This document shows, piece by piece, positions 53,689 to 63,753 of a DNA stretch of 64,000 bases. The stretch is from Henriciella marina DSM 19595 (lineage in GTDB: Bacteria > Pseudomonadota > Alphaproteobacteria > Caulobacterales > Hyphomonadaceae). Within the stretch, counting starts at the first letter, position 1. Each line of letters starts with the position of its first letter. The position numbers and the translations under genes are program-made. The notes below the pieces were generated by a model that worked only from the letters and a program-made list of their open reading frames with translations, had not been told where the DNA came from and ran no database searches. The stretch covers positions 1,240,001 to 1,304,000 of the forward strand of contig NZ_AQXT01000002.1 in NCBI RefSeq assembly GCF_000376805.1, given 5' to 3'.

Positions 53689-54063
53689 TCAGGGTCTGCG
53701 GCGTATAACCATAAACTCGGTATACTGCACGAATGTGACCAGCCCGACGCGCCCTCTCGGCATCTCCGTCTGTTGTGACCGCGCGGCGACAGGATCTTTT
53801 CCATCCGGTTCAATCCAGACATCTGCGGACGTCGCCATCAGCGGATGCGACAGCGAAGGCTCCGCGCCTGACTGGGCAGGTCGTGTACGCGGCTTTTCCT
53901 GCGGTGGCGGGCCTCGCTGATCAGAAACTTTAGCTGGCGCTGTCTTGTCAGCGCCGCCATCCGTTTTACCCGTGCCGCTTCGCCCTGCCGCCACCGCTGC
54001 ATTGATGACAGCGATGAGCAGGATGAAGACAAGACATAAGACAATGGTCGTGACCGGGTCCAT
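53689..54063 (-). CDS. Small membrane-anchored protein next to cpaB
   Basis: 124 residues: one N-terminal helix (TTIVLCLVFILLIAVINAAVA), a Pro/Lys/Gly-rich polar middle and a short C-terminal end (VGLVTFVQYTEFMVIRRRP). I recognise no family. It lies 68 bases downstream of cpaB on the same strand, so it may work with the pilus system. ATG 54063 is preferred to the adjacent TTG. Confidence 0.6.
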   Translation of the reverse strand: MDPVTTIVLCLVFILLIAVINAAVAAGRSGTGKTDGGADKTAPAKVSDQRGPPPQEKPRTRPAQSGAEPSLSHPLMATSADVWIEPDGKDPVAARSQQTEMPRGRVGLVTFVQYTEFMVIRRRP

Positions 54064-54131
54064 CAAGCGCCTCTTTCAAAGAGACGCTCATGAAACGCGA
54101 AAGTCAGGCCCTTCGCAAGCGGCTTCGCAAT

Positions 54132-55016
54132 TTACTGGCTGGCCGGGACCTGCACGGTCGCTTCCTGATCACCAAGAATGACGGCGATCTGAGCGCCTGA
54201 AGGTTGCCTTGGCGCGCGCGGCTGGGAGGTCGCAGCGACCTGGCGGCGCGGCGCTGGCGCGGACCGTAGCCGGACTGCCTCGGCCTGCTCATAGGCATCG
54301 TCGGCGCTGCCTCGAAGGGCCAGCGACAGCGAACCGGACTCGCCAGCGACCGACAGCGTCTGGGCCTGCTCGAGCGTTACCGCCAGCGTCGCTGTCCGGA
54401 AAGTCCTTGGATCATTGCCGGCCACGTCGTCATTGAGGTCCAGCGCCATCACTTCCACATTCTGCAACAGCACTTCGGCGCTTGCACCGCCGGAGCTCAC
54501 GGGCAGGTCATCGACCAGCGCTGCGCCGTCATTCGCAATAAAGATCACATCGACCAGATCACCTGGCAGAACGAAACCGGCAACGCCGGAGACGTCATTC
54601 ATCTGGATCGTGTAGGCGCGCATGCCCGGACGGATCTTCGATGAGAGCGAGGCGCGCATACCGACCGCCAGCAGCATCTTTTCGGAGAGAACTTCGCCGC
54701 TCGCGATCTCGATCAGCGTCGGGCGTTCGAGGCCTGCCTCTTCCAGTTCCGGCCGGCTCTCAAATGCGCCGCGCGGCACATCGCTCACCGGAATGGTTTC
54801 TGGTTCGAACCAGGCCGGATCCAGCGTGACCCCGCGGGGGATATCGCGAACGGCAACCAGAACCTCCCGCGTCTCGATGACAACCGGGTCTGCGGCGACG
54901 GTTTCGGCCGGGGCCGGCTCATCATTGTTGCCGCCCAGCCAGAGGCGCGCGCCGAGAACGGCGGCCCCGGCAAAAACAAGGGAAAGCACAAGAGATACGA
55001 TCGGTGTCATTTTCAC
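54132..55016 (-). CDS. cpaB: Flp pilus assembly protein CpaB/RcpC
   Basis: 294 residues. An N-terminal membrane anchor is followed by an SAF domain (VLVAVRDIPRGVTLDPAWFEP) and the RcpC region (IRPGMRAYTIQMNDVSGVAGFVLPGDLVDVIF). The C-terminus is Pro/Arg/Gln-rich. It assists secretin assembly. The start is GTG 55016 (GAGGG nine bases upstream) or ATG 55010. It is on the opposite strand to cpaC-tadC, an unusual split. Confidence 0.93.
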   Translation of the reverse strand: MKMTPIVSLVLSLVFAGAAVLGARLWLGGNNDEPAPAETVAADPVVIETREVLVAVRDIPRGVTLDPAWFEPETIPVSDVPRGAFESRPELEEAGLERPTLIEIASGEVLSEKMLLAVGMRASLSSKIRPGMRAYTIQMNDVSGVAGFVLPGDLVDVIFIANDGAALVDDLPVSSGGASAEVLLQNVEVMALDLNDDVAGNDPRTFRTATLAVTLEQAQTLSVAGESGSLSLALRGSADDAYEQAEAVRLRSAPAPRRQVAATSQPRAPRQPSGAQIAVILGDQEATVQVPASQ

Positions 55017-55110
55017 GAGGGGAAACCCTCCAGATAGCTGGAAAGCCTCGTTGTAACGTTGCGCGGTTTAAACCTTCCGCAAGCAGGCCGCTCGCATTTA
55101 ACGGGTCGGT

Positions 55111-56016
55111 TTAACCATGATCGGCCGCGCCTTCGGCCTCCCGGACAGGCACGACATCGACCGCCTGCGACCCGGCCTGCCCCGAAGCTGAGCGCAGAAC
55201 GCCCTTCACCGGTGAGACATCGGAATAATCGCGGCCATAGGCGATCACGATATGATTGGTCGAAACCTCGCAGGCATTGGTCGGATCATACTCTATCCAG
55301 CCTGTCTCCGGCCCGCACCATGCGCGTACCCAGGCATGCATCGCATCTGCGCCTTCAAGACGCTCTTTCCCGGGCGGCGGCTCGGTGCGCAGGCACCCGC
55401 TGACATATCCTGCCGGCACGCCAACGCTGCGGAGGGCCGCAATCATGATGTGGCTGAAATCCTGACAGACGCCCCTGCGCGAGGCGAAGGCATCCTCGTG
55501 GCGGGTATCGACAGATGTCGCCGATGCATCGAATGTCATGTCCTTGTTTAGCCGTTCGCCCAGCAGGCGGACCATGTCGCGCGTAGACGCCTGCGGCGGG
55601 GCAAGGTCCATGACATAGTCCTGAAGTACCAGATTAGGCCGCACGCGGGGCGTCGTTCCGAGGAAATGAAGCGGGGAGTTCGGCGCGAGACTATTGGTCT
55701 CACCGAGCGCCTCGGCGAGCTTGTCGAAAGCTATGGACGCCGGCCGGGGGCTTGTAATCAGGTGGCGTTCGACACGTGTCGAAAGCTTGACCTCAAACCG
55801 CTGGTGCGGCGTGTCGAAGACGATCTCGGATGCCCAGTTGCCGAAGAAGTCCTTGAAGCCGCTGCGGTCTGCGGGCTCTGGCGTGATATCGACACGGGTT
55901 TCGCCAACCGACTGGATGCCCGGCAGCGATAGAGGCCAGAGGTGAACCAGATGCCGTCCCGTGCGAACGGGGCCGCCATATCGGTACATCACCTTGAGAG
56001 AGATATCGTAAAGCAC
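55111..56016 (-). CDS. Transglutaminase-like protein
   Basis: 301 residues: N-terminal Bact_transglu_N beta domain (YDISLKVMYRYGGPVRTGRH), then a transglutaminase-like core with catalytic Cys in RRGVCQDFSH, His in MHAWVRAW and Asp in EYDPTNA. Prokaryotic members usually act as peptidases or amidases. It is the last gene of a three-gene operon with the ATP-grasp and DUF2126 proteins. Confidence 0.92.
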   Translation of the reverse strand: MLYDISLKVMYRYGGPVRTGRHLVHLWPLSLPGIQSVGETRVDITPEPADRSGFKDFFGNWASEIVFDTPHQRFEVKLSTRVERHLITSPRPASIAFDKLAEALGETNSLAPNSPLHFLGTTPRVRPNLVLQDYVMDLAPPQASTRDMVRLLGERLNKDMTFDASATSVDTRHEDAFASRRGVCQDFSHIMIAALRSVGVPAGYVSGCLRTEPPPGKERLEGADAMHAWVRAWCGPETGWIEYDPTNACEVSTNHIVIAYGRDYSDVSPVKGVLRSASGQAGSQAVDVVPVREAEGAADHG

Positions 56017-56027
56017 GCCGGGTGACC

Positions 56028-58433
56028 TCAGCTAAAGAAGATGCGTGTCAGGTCGTCGGATATATTGGCGACCTTGGTGCGGAACGCGACAAGATAGGCA
56101 GGGTCGATATCTTCGGGCTGGAGCGACTGAAACGTCTTGCGCGAATCCCGGCAAGTCCGCCGCAGGGCCTCGCTGTCAGCAGACCTCATCACATCGACCA
56201 GCGGATGCATATGCGCCTCCAGTTCGCAGAGATGAAAGATCAGCGAACGCGGGTTCAGCTCATCGAGAACGGTCAGCTCAGCAACGGAGTGGAGGGTCGC
56301 CTGAAAGCCATAGCGGCGCCTGTGCGAAATCGAGCTGTCGGCATATTCCAGCGCCAGATCGAGGCTGCCTTGAGGGGCCTCGGAGGCCAGAAAGCAGGAG
56401 AGCGCCGAGGAGAGCGCCATCAACCGCTCAACCGACCGGCCAATGCTGAGGAACCGCCACTCGGTGAACTGGTACATATTGTCCTTGAGGAGGCCGGTAA
56501 ACGCGCTCGACTGGCGAAGCAGCACCCCCATTTCGCGCGCGGCGCCGTCGCCGGGCGCAACGTCCTGCTCCAGCGCGTCATCCAGCCGGTCATTGAGTTG
56601 AACGATGGCCGCCCAACCATCCGGCGACAGCCTGTCGCGCACGCTGCCGGCCGCGCGGAGCGCCGCGTGAATTGTGGCAGCCAGCGACGGCGGGATCGAC
56701 GCCTGCGTGTCCAGACCGATCTGGGACGTATACCTTGTGAGATAGACGAGCAGAGGCGATTGCGGAGAGGCCGCTTCGGCCAGCCGGTCGTGGCGCGCCC
56801 GCGCAAGCCGCGTGAAACTCTCGGCCCGCTCCATATAGCGTGCGAGCCAGAAAAGGTTCTCTGCGGCCTGACTTGGCAGCGCGCCCTTTTTGGGTCGCGG
56901 GTCGCGGGCCTGCCCGGTCGTCAGCAGGGTTGTCGTATCGACCGGCTTGTCGCTGACGATCCAGACATCGGCCACGGAACTCCCCGCCTGCATGCTGAAA
57001 ACATTCGTATCGATCTCTTCGCCGATGCGGGCGAAGCCGCCGGGCATGACACTCCAGCCAGCTGGCGTCCGGACCATGAAGACGCGCAGGCTCATCGGGC
57101 GCGGAACGAGCTTGCCATTTACCCAGGCCGGTGATGTCGAGAAGGAAATGGCTTCCTGGCCAACCAGAAGATCACCCTCGGTGTCGATCAGCCGGCGCGC
57201 GAAATCGACGCCCTGCTTGCGTAGCTGGCTGCCAACAATTGAGGACTCGTCCGGATCGAATATCTGGCGGGTCGATAGGGCTGGTGCAATGAGCATGTTT
57301 TCCAGCCGCGACAGGACATGGCTACGCTCGGCCGGCTGCCCGCACCACCAAGTGGCAATGTTCGGCATGCGGAGGGCTTCGCCCGTCAGCTTGCGTGATA
57401 TGCGCGGCATGAAAGCCAGCAACGCCCGCGATTCCAGTATGCCTGCCCCAAGCGCGTTCACGACCGAAATCATGCCGCGGCGGACAGAGCCAACCAGACC
57501 GGCCGTGCCGATCTGCGAGGTCTCATCCAGCTCCAGCGGGTCAGCATAGAGCGTATCAAGCCGCCGCCAGAGAACATCGACAGGCTGAAGGCCAGAGACG
57601 GTCCGCACGAAGACCTGGCCTTGCTGGATCGTCAGATCCTCGCCCTCGACAAGGAGGAGCCCGAGATAGCGGGCAATATAGGACTGTTCGAAATAGGTTT
57701 CGCTGAACGGCCCCGGCGTCAGGATCGCCACATGGCTGTCCGGCTGGGTCCGCATATTGAGGAGCGCGGCGCGAAACTCCGCGAAGAAGCCAGCGAGGCG
57801 GTGGACCTGCGCCGTCGCATAATGCTCAGCGAATATCCGGGACGTCGCCACGCGGGTTTCGAGCGCATAGCCTGCCCCCGACGGGGCCTGCGTGCGATCA
57901 TTCAGCACCCACCACGTTCCGTCCGGGCCGCGGCTGATTTCGAAGGCGATAAAGTTCAGGAAATGCCCGCCGCGCGGTTTGATGCCGACAAGCGGACGTA
58001 TCCACTCAGAGCTCTGCGCAATCAGCTGACCCGGCAGGGCGCCATCGGCGACGAGGCGGTTCTCGCCGTAAAGATCGGCGACGATCATTTCCAGCAAGTC
58101 GGCCCGCTGTTTCAGCGCGCCTGAAATATCGTCCCATTCGGCCCCGTCGATCAGGACCGGCATATGGCTCAGCGGCCATGGACGCTCAATCGCACGGTTT
58201 TCCGTGTACTGACGAAGAAAGACGCCGGAGTTGCGGAGATAGGCGTCGCCTCGCGCAAACATCTGCTCGAGTGTATGCGGATCATGCTGCGAAAGATGGC
58301 TGAGAAAGTTCTGCCAGACAGACCGTACGCTGCCCTGGCTATCCATGAGTTCATCAGGGACACCCGGGACAGGGGTATAGTTAGACAGCAGCCTGAAAAC
58401 TGTTTCGTCTGCAGCTTTCGTCGTGCGGGGCAT
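56028..58433 (-). CDS. Circularly permuted ATP-grasp fused to an alpha-E domain
   Basis: 801 residues. The first about 500 residues are a circularly permuted ATP-grasp (FLRQYTENRAIERPWPLSHMP, ISGALKQRADLLEMIVADLYGE, FEISRGPDGTWWVLNDRTQAPSG). The last about 290, from AAENLFWLARYMERAESFTRLAR, are the alpha-E helical domain. In many genomes these are two genes; here they are fused. The predicted activity is ATP-dependent peptide or amide bond formation. It lies between the two transglutaminase-like proteins, with gaps of 3 and 11 bases. Confidence 0.93.
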   Translation of the reverse strand: MPRTTKAADETVFRLLSNYTPVPGVPDELMDSQGSVRSVWQNFLSHLSQHDPHTLEQMFARGDAYLRNSGVFLRQYTENRAIERPWPLSHMPVLIDGAEWDDISGALKQRADLLEMIVADLYGENRLVADGALPGQLIAQSSEWIRPLVGIKPRGGHFLNFIAFEISRGPDGTWWVLNDRTQAPSGAGYALETRVATSRIFAEHYATAQVHRLAGFFAEFRAALLNMRTQPDSHVAILTPGPFSETYFEQSYIARYLGLLLVEGEDLTIQQGQVFVRTVSGLQPVDVLWRRLDTLYADPLELDETSQIGTAGLVGSVRRGMISVVNALGAGILESRALLAFMPRISRKLTGEALRMPNIATWWCGQPAERSHVLSRLENMLIAPALSTRQIFDPDESSIVGSQLRKQGVDFARRLIDTEGDLLVGQEAISFSTSPAWVNGKLVPRPMSLRVFMVRTPAGWSVMPGGFARIGEEIDTNVFSMQAGSSVADVWIVSDKPVDTTTLLTTGQARDPRPKKGALPSQAAENLFWLARYMERAESFTRLARARHDRLAEAASPQSPLLVYLTRYTSQIGLDTQASIPPSLAATIHAALRAAGSVRDRLSPDGWAAIVQLNDRLDDALEQDVAPGDGAAREMGVLLRQSSAFTGLLKDNMYQFTEWRFLSIGRSVERLMALSSALSCFLASEAPQGSLDLALEYADSSISHRRRYGFQATLHSVAELTVLDELNPRSLIFHLCELEAHMHPLVDVMRSADSEALRRTCRDSRKTFQSLQPEDIDPAYLVAFRTKVANISDDLTRIFFS

Positions 58434-58436
58434 CCA

Positions 58437-61400
58437 CTACACGCCTTGTGGCCTGCGAAGGTCCAGCGTCAGCGGAAACTCAGGATGCATGCGCTCGGCT
58501 TCCGGCAGGAAGCTTCCGGGGCGGTGACCGTGCGGCTCGAACCGGGACAGACGCCGCGCCTCTGCTTCGTTGGAATTGACCGGGAAGGTATCATAGTTGC
58601 GCCCGCCCGGATGCGAGACATGATAGACGCAGCCGCCGACAGCATGCCCGCTCCACGTATCAAAGATATCGAAGGTCAGCGGTGTGTTCACCGGCAGTGT
58701 CGGATGCAGCGATTCAGGCGGGGCCCACGCCTTGTAGCGAAGACCGGCCACCTCTGCTGCACTGCCACCCGCTTTCGTCATCGGAAGGCGGCGGCCATTA
58801 CAAGTGACCGTGAAACGACCCGGCGCACCGGTCACCAGCTTGGCCTGCAGGCGCTCTGCGGAACTATCCGTATACCGAACAGTGCCGCCAATCGCGCCGG
58901 TCTCACCGAGGACATGCCACGGCTCGATAGCCTGGCGCAGTTCCAGCGTCGTGCCTTCATAGCTGACCTCGCCGCAGAACGGGAAGCGAAACTCGAACTG
59001 GGCCTCATACCATTCACGCTTGAGGTCGAAGCCATGCGCCTTGAGGTCGCCCAGCACTTCCATGAAGTCCTGCCAGACAAATTCCGGCAACATGAACCGG
59101 TCATGCAGCGTCGTTCCCCAGCGAATGGGCGTGCCGGTGATCGGGCTTTTCCAGAACCGGGCAATCAGCGCACGGATCAAAAGCTGCTGGGCAAGGCTCA
59201 TGCGCGCATTTGGCGGCATCTCGAAAGCGCGGAACTCAACAAGGCCCAGACGGCCGGTTGGCCCATCGGGTGAGAACAGCTTGTCGATGCAGATCTCGGT
59301 ACGGTGGGTGTTGCCCGTCACGTCGATCAGCGAGTTGCGCAGCAGCCGGTCCAGCATCCATGGCGGGACATCGCCCTCCCCCGGCGCCGGGATCTGCGAC
59401 AGCGCGATCTCAAGCTCATACAATGTATCGTTACGCGCTTCGTCGATGCGCGGCGCCTGGCTGGTTGGGCCGACGAACAGGCCTGAGAAGAGATAGGACA
59501 GGCTCGGATGACGCTGCCAGTGCAGGATCAGGCTTTTCAGGAGGTCAGGCCGGCGCAGGAACGGGCTATCGTTTACGTTCGCCCCGCCAACAACGACATG
59601 ATTGCCGCCGCCGGTACCGGTATGACGGCCATCGATCATGAACTTGTCCGTGCCAAGCCGTGTGTTGCGCGCTTCTTCATAGACCGCTTCGGTCGTCGCA
59701 ACGCATTCTTCCCAGTTATGGGCCGGATGGATGTTGACCTCGATGACGCCCGGATCGGGGGCGACGCGGATGACATTGAGACGCTCATCGGCCGGCGGCG
59801 CATAGCCTTCGATATGGACCGGCTGGCCCACTCCTTTTGCGGCTTTCTCGGCTGCGGCCACAAGCTCCAGATAGTCTTCGAGCGCTTCGGTCGGCGGAAT
59901 GAAGACGCAGAGATGACCATTACGCGCCTCGACGCTGAGCGCAGTGCGAACGCTGACCTCTTCTTGAGGCGTCACCTGCTGTTCGCGAACATCCTGGCCT
60001 TTGACGGCCTCTTTGCGGCTGGAGACGGTCTGGCGGGCCCCTGGCTCTGCGCCGCGCTGCTCGACGGCTTCTTCGATTGAATACTCCGGCAGCGGCCCAC
60101 GCGGTTCGGCCGGGTCGGTGATATTCATGTGAGGATAGATCGCAGGCGGAAGGTGCGGCAGCGACTCCAGCGGCAGACGGTAGCCCGCCGCGCTGTCACC
60201 CGGCACGAGGAAGAGCTTGCCGCGCCGGAACGACCATTTCTCGCTGCGCCAGCGAGACGTTGCCGCCTTTGCCTGCCAGCGCTGGACCGGAATGACAAAG
60301 GCCACCGGCTCTGTCAGGCCGCGCTCGAAAACCTTGGCGATGCGCTGGCGCTCTTCAGGGTCTTTCAGTTTGGAGTTTTCCGGCGTGACATTCTCCGGCA
60401 GGCTGGCTTCGCGCAGAAGCCATTCGGCAGGGTCCTCATAGGCGGGCTCGACGAGGTCCTCTGAAAGGCCAAGCTCGCTCGCCATGCTCTCGACCATCTG
60501 GCGCGCATCCTCGGCGGTTGCGCCATTGGACTTGCCTTCGCGGGCAATGAGGTCGGCGTCGCGCCAGACCGGCTTGCGGTCGCCGCGCCAGTAGAGAGAG
60601 AACGTCCAGCGTGGCAGGGTCTCGCCCGGATACCACTTGCCCTGCCCGTAATGCAGCATGCCACCCGGCGCGAACCGGTCGCGCAGGCGCCGGATCAGAT
60701 CATCGGCCAGCGCGCGCTTGGTCGGACCAACGGCGGCGGTATTCCATTCTGCGGCTTCAAAGTCGTCGATCGACACGAACGTCGGTTCGCCGCCCATGGT
60801 GAGGCGCACATCGCCCTCTTCCAGCTCCTTGTCGACCTTCTGGCCGAGCGCATCGAGATCGGCCCAGCTTTCGTCCGAAAACGGCTTGGTGATGCGCGGA
60901 TGCTCGGCGACCCGGTTGATCGTCATGTCGAAGTCGAACGTGGTTTCGGTATCCGGATCACCGCTAAAGCCCCCAGAGATTGGCGCGGCATTGCGGTAAT
61001 GCGGGGTGGCGGCCAGCGGAATATGGCTCTCGCCGGTCATCAGGCCGGAGGTTGGATCAAGACCGATCCAGCCAGCGCCCGGGATATAGGCTTCGACCCA
61101 GGCATGCAGGTCGGTGAAGTCGTGATCTGTCCCGGCCGGGCCATCAAGCGCGACCAGATCAGGTTTCAGCTGGATGAGATAGCCGGACACAAATCGCGCG
61201 GCAAAACCAAGCCGGCGAAGCACCTGCACCAGCAGCCAGGACGAGTCCCGGCATGAGCCAGAGCCGATCCGCAGCGTGTCTTCCGGTGTCTGCACACCCG
61301 GCTCCAGACGCACGATATAATCGACGACCTGTTCGACCCGGCGGTTCACATCGACCAGAAAGTCGACCGTGTTCATCGGGTCTTCTGGAATGGTATCGAG

Positions 61401-61790
61401 GAAGGCTTTCAGCAGCGGCGTCAGGCGTTCAGGCTTGCGATAGATTTCAAGGTCCGGCGCATATTCATCGTCATATTGAAACGGCCAGGTCTCGGCCCGC
61501 TCTTCCACGAAGAAGTCGAACGGGTTGTAGACCGTCATGTCAGCGACGAGGTCGACCTCGATCTTCAGCTCACGCACCGGCTCAGGGAAGACAAACCGCG
61601 CCAGCCAGTTCCCGTACGGGTCCTGCTGATGGTTCACGAAATGCGTCGACGGCGACACTTTCAGACTGTGCGAGACGATCCGCGTGCGCGACTGCGGCGC
61701 AGGCCGTAGCCGGATGACCTGCGGGCCAAGCAGGACCGGCCGGTCATATTTGTAGTACGTGAGGTGATATATGCTGGCGAGAATGGCCAT
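58437..61790 (-). CDS. DUF2126 protein with N-terminal transglutaminase domain
   Basis: 1117 residues. The transglutaminase part (1-270) has Bact_transglu_N, Cys in [11 protein letters not shown], His in DLHAWVEAY and Asp in GLDPTSG. From about 315 onward is DUF2126 ([38 protein letters not shown], and later [13 protein letters not shown], a glutamine-synthetase/amidoligase-like region). It is the first gene of the operon. This combination has been proposed to make and trim a peptide tag or small peptide; the substrate is unknown. Confidence 0.93.
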   Translation of the reverse strand: MAILASIYHLTYYKYDRPVLLGPQVIRLRPAPQSRTRIVSHSLKVSPSTHFVNHQQDPYGNWLARFVFPEPVRELKIEVDLVADMTVYNPFDFFVEERAETWPFQYDDEYAPDLEIYRKPERLTPLLKAFLDTIPEDPMNTVDFLVDVNRRVEQVVDYIVRLEPGVQTPEDTLRIGSGSCRDSSWLLVQVLRRLGFAARFVSGYLIQLKPDLVALDGPAGTDHDFTDLHAWVEAYIPGAGWIGLDPTSGLMTGESHIPLAATPHYRNAAPISGGFSGDPDTETTFDFDMTINRVAEHPRITKPFSDESWADLDALGQKVDKELEEGDVRLTMGGEPTFVSIDDFEAAEWNTAAVGPTKRALADDLIRRLRDRFAPGGMLHYGQGKWYPGETLPRWTFSLYWRGDRKPVWRDADLIAREGKSNGATAEDARQMVESMASELGLSEDLVEPAYEDPAEWLLREASLPENVTPENSKLKDPEERQRIAKVFERGLTEPVAFVIPVQRWQAKAATSRWRSEKWSFRRGKLFLVPGDSAAGYRLPLESLPHLPPAIYPHMNITDPAEPRGPLPEYSIEEAVEQRGAEPGARQTVSSRKEAVKGQDVREQQVTPQEEVSVRTALSVEARNGHLCVFIPPTEALEDYLELVAAAEKAAKGVGQPVHIEGYAPPADERLNVIRVAPDPGVIEVNIHPAHNWEECVATTEAVYEEARNTRLGTDKFMIDGRHTGTGGGNHVVVGGANVNDSPFLRRPDLLKSLILHWQRHPSLSYLFSGLFVGPTSQAPRIDEARNDTLYELEIALSQIPAPGEGDVPPWMLDRLLRNSLIDVTGNTHRTEICIDKLFSPDGPTGRLGLVEFRAFEMPPNARMSLAQQLLIRALIARFWKSPITGTPIRWGTTLHDRFMLPEFVWQDFMEVLGDLKAHGFDLKREWYEAQFEFRFPFCGEVSYEGTTLELRQAIEPWHVLGETGAIGGTVRYTDSSAERLQAKLVTGAPGRFTVTCNGRRLPMTKAGGSAAEVAGLRYKAWAPPESLHPTLPVNTPLTFDIFDTWSGHAVGGCVYHVSHPGGRNYDTFPVNSNEAEARRLSRFEPHGHRPGSFLPEAERMHPEFPLTLDLRRPQGV

Positions 61791-61989
61791 GAAACGACTG
61801 CCTTACCTTTACTGTCTCTGTTCTTAGCGCACCTGCAGCAATTTCGCGACAGGCAAAGGCTTAACAGCCCTTCTCTCGCGCGCCCCTGCCACCCTTTCAG
61901 TCAGGTCGCCCCGTTTAGACGTGGCGGGCGGCCGGGCCTTTCTGCTAGTATTGGCGCCAAGAGCAGGAAACTAGCCAGAGGGAACGCAC

Positions 61990-63642
61990 ATGATATCCGG
62001 ACCAGTATTGAAGGCCATTGCCGCCGCATCGGCGCTCGCACTTACACTGCCGCTCAGTGCGGTCGCCCATGATGACGCCCCGGCAAAAACCACGATCCCT
62101 GAGGTGACGCCCGTGGTCGAGACCGCGCAGGGCAAGGTGCAGGGTTTCAAGGATAATGGCATCCAGGAATATCTCGGCCTGCGCTACGCCGCCCCGCCCA
62201 TCGGCGAGCTGCGGTTCCAGCCGCCAGAGCCGCCTGAAAGCTGGGACGGTATCTATGACGCCACCCGCATGGGCGCCCCGGCCATGCAGATGTACACGCC
62301 CAGCGGCACGCGCGTCACCGAGTTTACCCGCCAGATCCAGACCATCTTCCCGACCGATGGCGAAACCAAGATCGACAATGAGGACGCCCTCTTCCTGAAT
62401 GTCTGGACGCCCGGCGCAGACGAGGAAAAACGCCCTGTCATGGTCTGGTTTCATGGCGGCGGTTACGCCTATGGCTCCGGCAACTGGCCTGCCTATGACG
62501 GGCGCAACCTGGCTGAGAAAGGCGATGTTGTCGTCGTCACGGTGAACCACCGCCTCAACGCCTTTGGCTATATGTATCTGGCTGACCGGTTCGGCGACGA
62601 TTTCGCCAAGTCCGGCAACCTCGGCAACCTCGACCTCATCGCCTCGCTTGAATGGGTTGAAGAGAACATCGAGGCGTTTGGCGGCGATCCGGACAATGTC
62701 ACCATCATGGGCGAGAGCGGCGGCGGCTCGAAAGTATCCCACCTGATGGCGACCCCGGCGGCCGACGGCCTCTTCGACAAGGCCATCGTGCAATCGGGGC
62801 CCGGTGTCACGGCCGTCAGCATCGAAGATGCGATCAAGACCGCCGACGCCGTGCTCGATCAGGCCGGGATCGAGACGGCCGAGGACCTGATGACCATACC
62901 GGCAGATGATCTGCTACAGGCCGCCTTCCGCGCGCAGGAAGAAATGGGCGGCATTTTTGCTGGCCGGCTGGAACTTCGCCCCGTCGCTGACGGTGTCGTC
63001 CTGCCCGGCGACCCGTTCCTGCCGAGCGCCCCTGAACAGTCGAGCGATGTGCCGCTCATGATTGGCTGGAACAAGGATGAGATGACGCTCTTCGTGGCCT
63101 CGCAGCCATGGTTCGGCATGCTGACCGACGGCATGCTGGACGCCATGGCGAGCAGTTTCGGAGAAGCGGGCCCTGCCCTGGTTGAGAACTATCGGGGCCT
63201 CCTCGGCGAAGATGCGACACCAACAGATGTGGCCGTGCGCGCCATGGGCACGCGCTTCATTCAGGGCTCCTATATCATCGCCGACCAGAAAGCCCGCCAG
63301 GAAGATGCACCGGTCTACATGTACCGCCTCACCTATGAGACGCCGGTCAGCGGCGGCATCCTGAAAACCCCGCACACGCTCGAAATCCCCTTCATGTTCG
63401 ACAATGTCGAGGAGTCCCGCGTCCTCGTCGGCCCGGGCGCCGCGCCGGTCCAGCTCGGCGAGATGATGTCCGACGCCTGGATCAGCTTCGCCCGAACCGG
63501 CACCCCCACCTCAGACCTCTTGCCCGACTGGCAGCCCTACTCGCTAGAGGACCGCATGGTCATGGAATTCAACGTGGAGCCTGAAATGGTCAGCGACCCG
63601 GAAAAAGGCGCGCGTGAGATTCTGTCAGTTAGCGGGGAGTAG
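61990..63642 (+). CDS. Secreted type-B carboxylesterase
   Basis: 550 residues. A signal peptide ends near AVAHD. The nucleophile elbow GESGGG (about residue 239), an oxyanion-hole segment FHGGGYAYG and the NVWTP strand are typical of the carboxylesterase/cholinesterase family, and a His near TPHTLEIPF completes the triad. It hydrolyses esters in the periplasm or outside; the substrate is unknown. It is preceded by a 199-base gap in which I see no gene. Confidence 0.93.
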   Translation: MISGPVLKAIAAASALALTLPLSAVAHDDAPAKTTIPEVTPVVETAQGKVQGFKDNGIQEYLGLRYAAPPIGELRFQPPEPPESWDGIYDATRMGAPAMQMYTPSGTRVTEFTRQIQTIFPTDGETKIDNEDALFLNVWTPGADEEKRPVMVWFHGGGYAYGSGNWPAYDGRNLAEKGDVVVVTVNHRLNAFGYMYLADRFGDDFAKSGNLGNLDLIASLEWVEENIEAFGGDPDNVTIMGESGGGSKVSHLMATPAADGLFDKAIVQSGPGVTAVSIEDAIKTADAVLDQAGIETAEDLMTIPADDLLQAAFRAQEEMGGIFAGRLELRPVADGVVLPGDPFLPSAPEQSSDVPLMIGWNKDEMTLFVASQPWFGMLTDGMLDAMASSFGEAGPALVENYRGLLGEDATPTDVAVRAMGTRFIQGSYIIADQKARQEDAPVYMYRLTYETPVSGGILKTPHTLEIPFMFDNVEESRVLVGPGAAPVQLGEMMSDAWISFARTGTPTSDLLPDWQPYSLEDRMVMEFNVEPEMVSDPEKGAREILSVSGE

Positions 63643-63645
63643 CGC

Positions 63646-63722
63646 GTCATCCTTTGCCAGGCTCAGGATGAGGTTGCGAAGGTACACGGCGCTCATCCTG
63701 AGCGAAGTCGAAGGACGAGCGC
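63646..63722. repeat. REP-like inverted pair
   Basis: Two imperfect inverted copies of the motif CTCATCCTGAGC...AAGGA face each other (63646-63673 and 63690-63722). This CTCATCCTGAGCGAAGTCGA-type element is a widespread extragenic palindrome in proteobacteria. It lies directly after the esterase stop. Confidence 0.75.
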
Positions 63723-63753
63723 CGACACACCTTTCGGAGCTCCTGAATTGTGC

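Noticed and set aside
55050-55116. CtrA-type sites (several TTAA) upstream of cpaB
   Set aside because: The TTAA pairs are spaced 9 bases or other lengths instead of the canonical TTAA-N7-TTAA; not enough to call a site.
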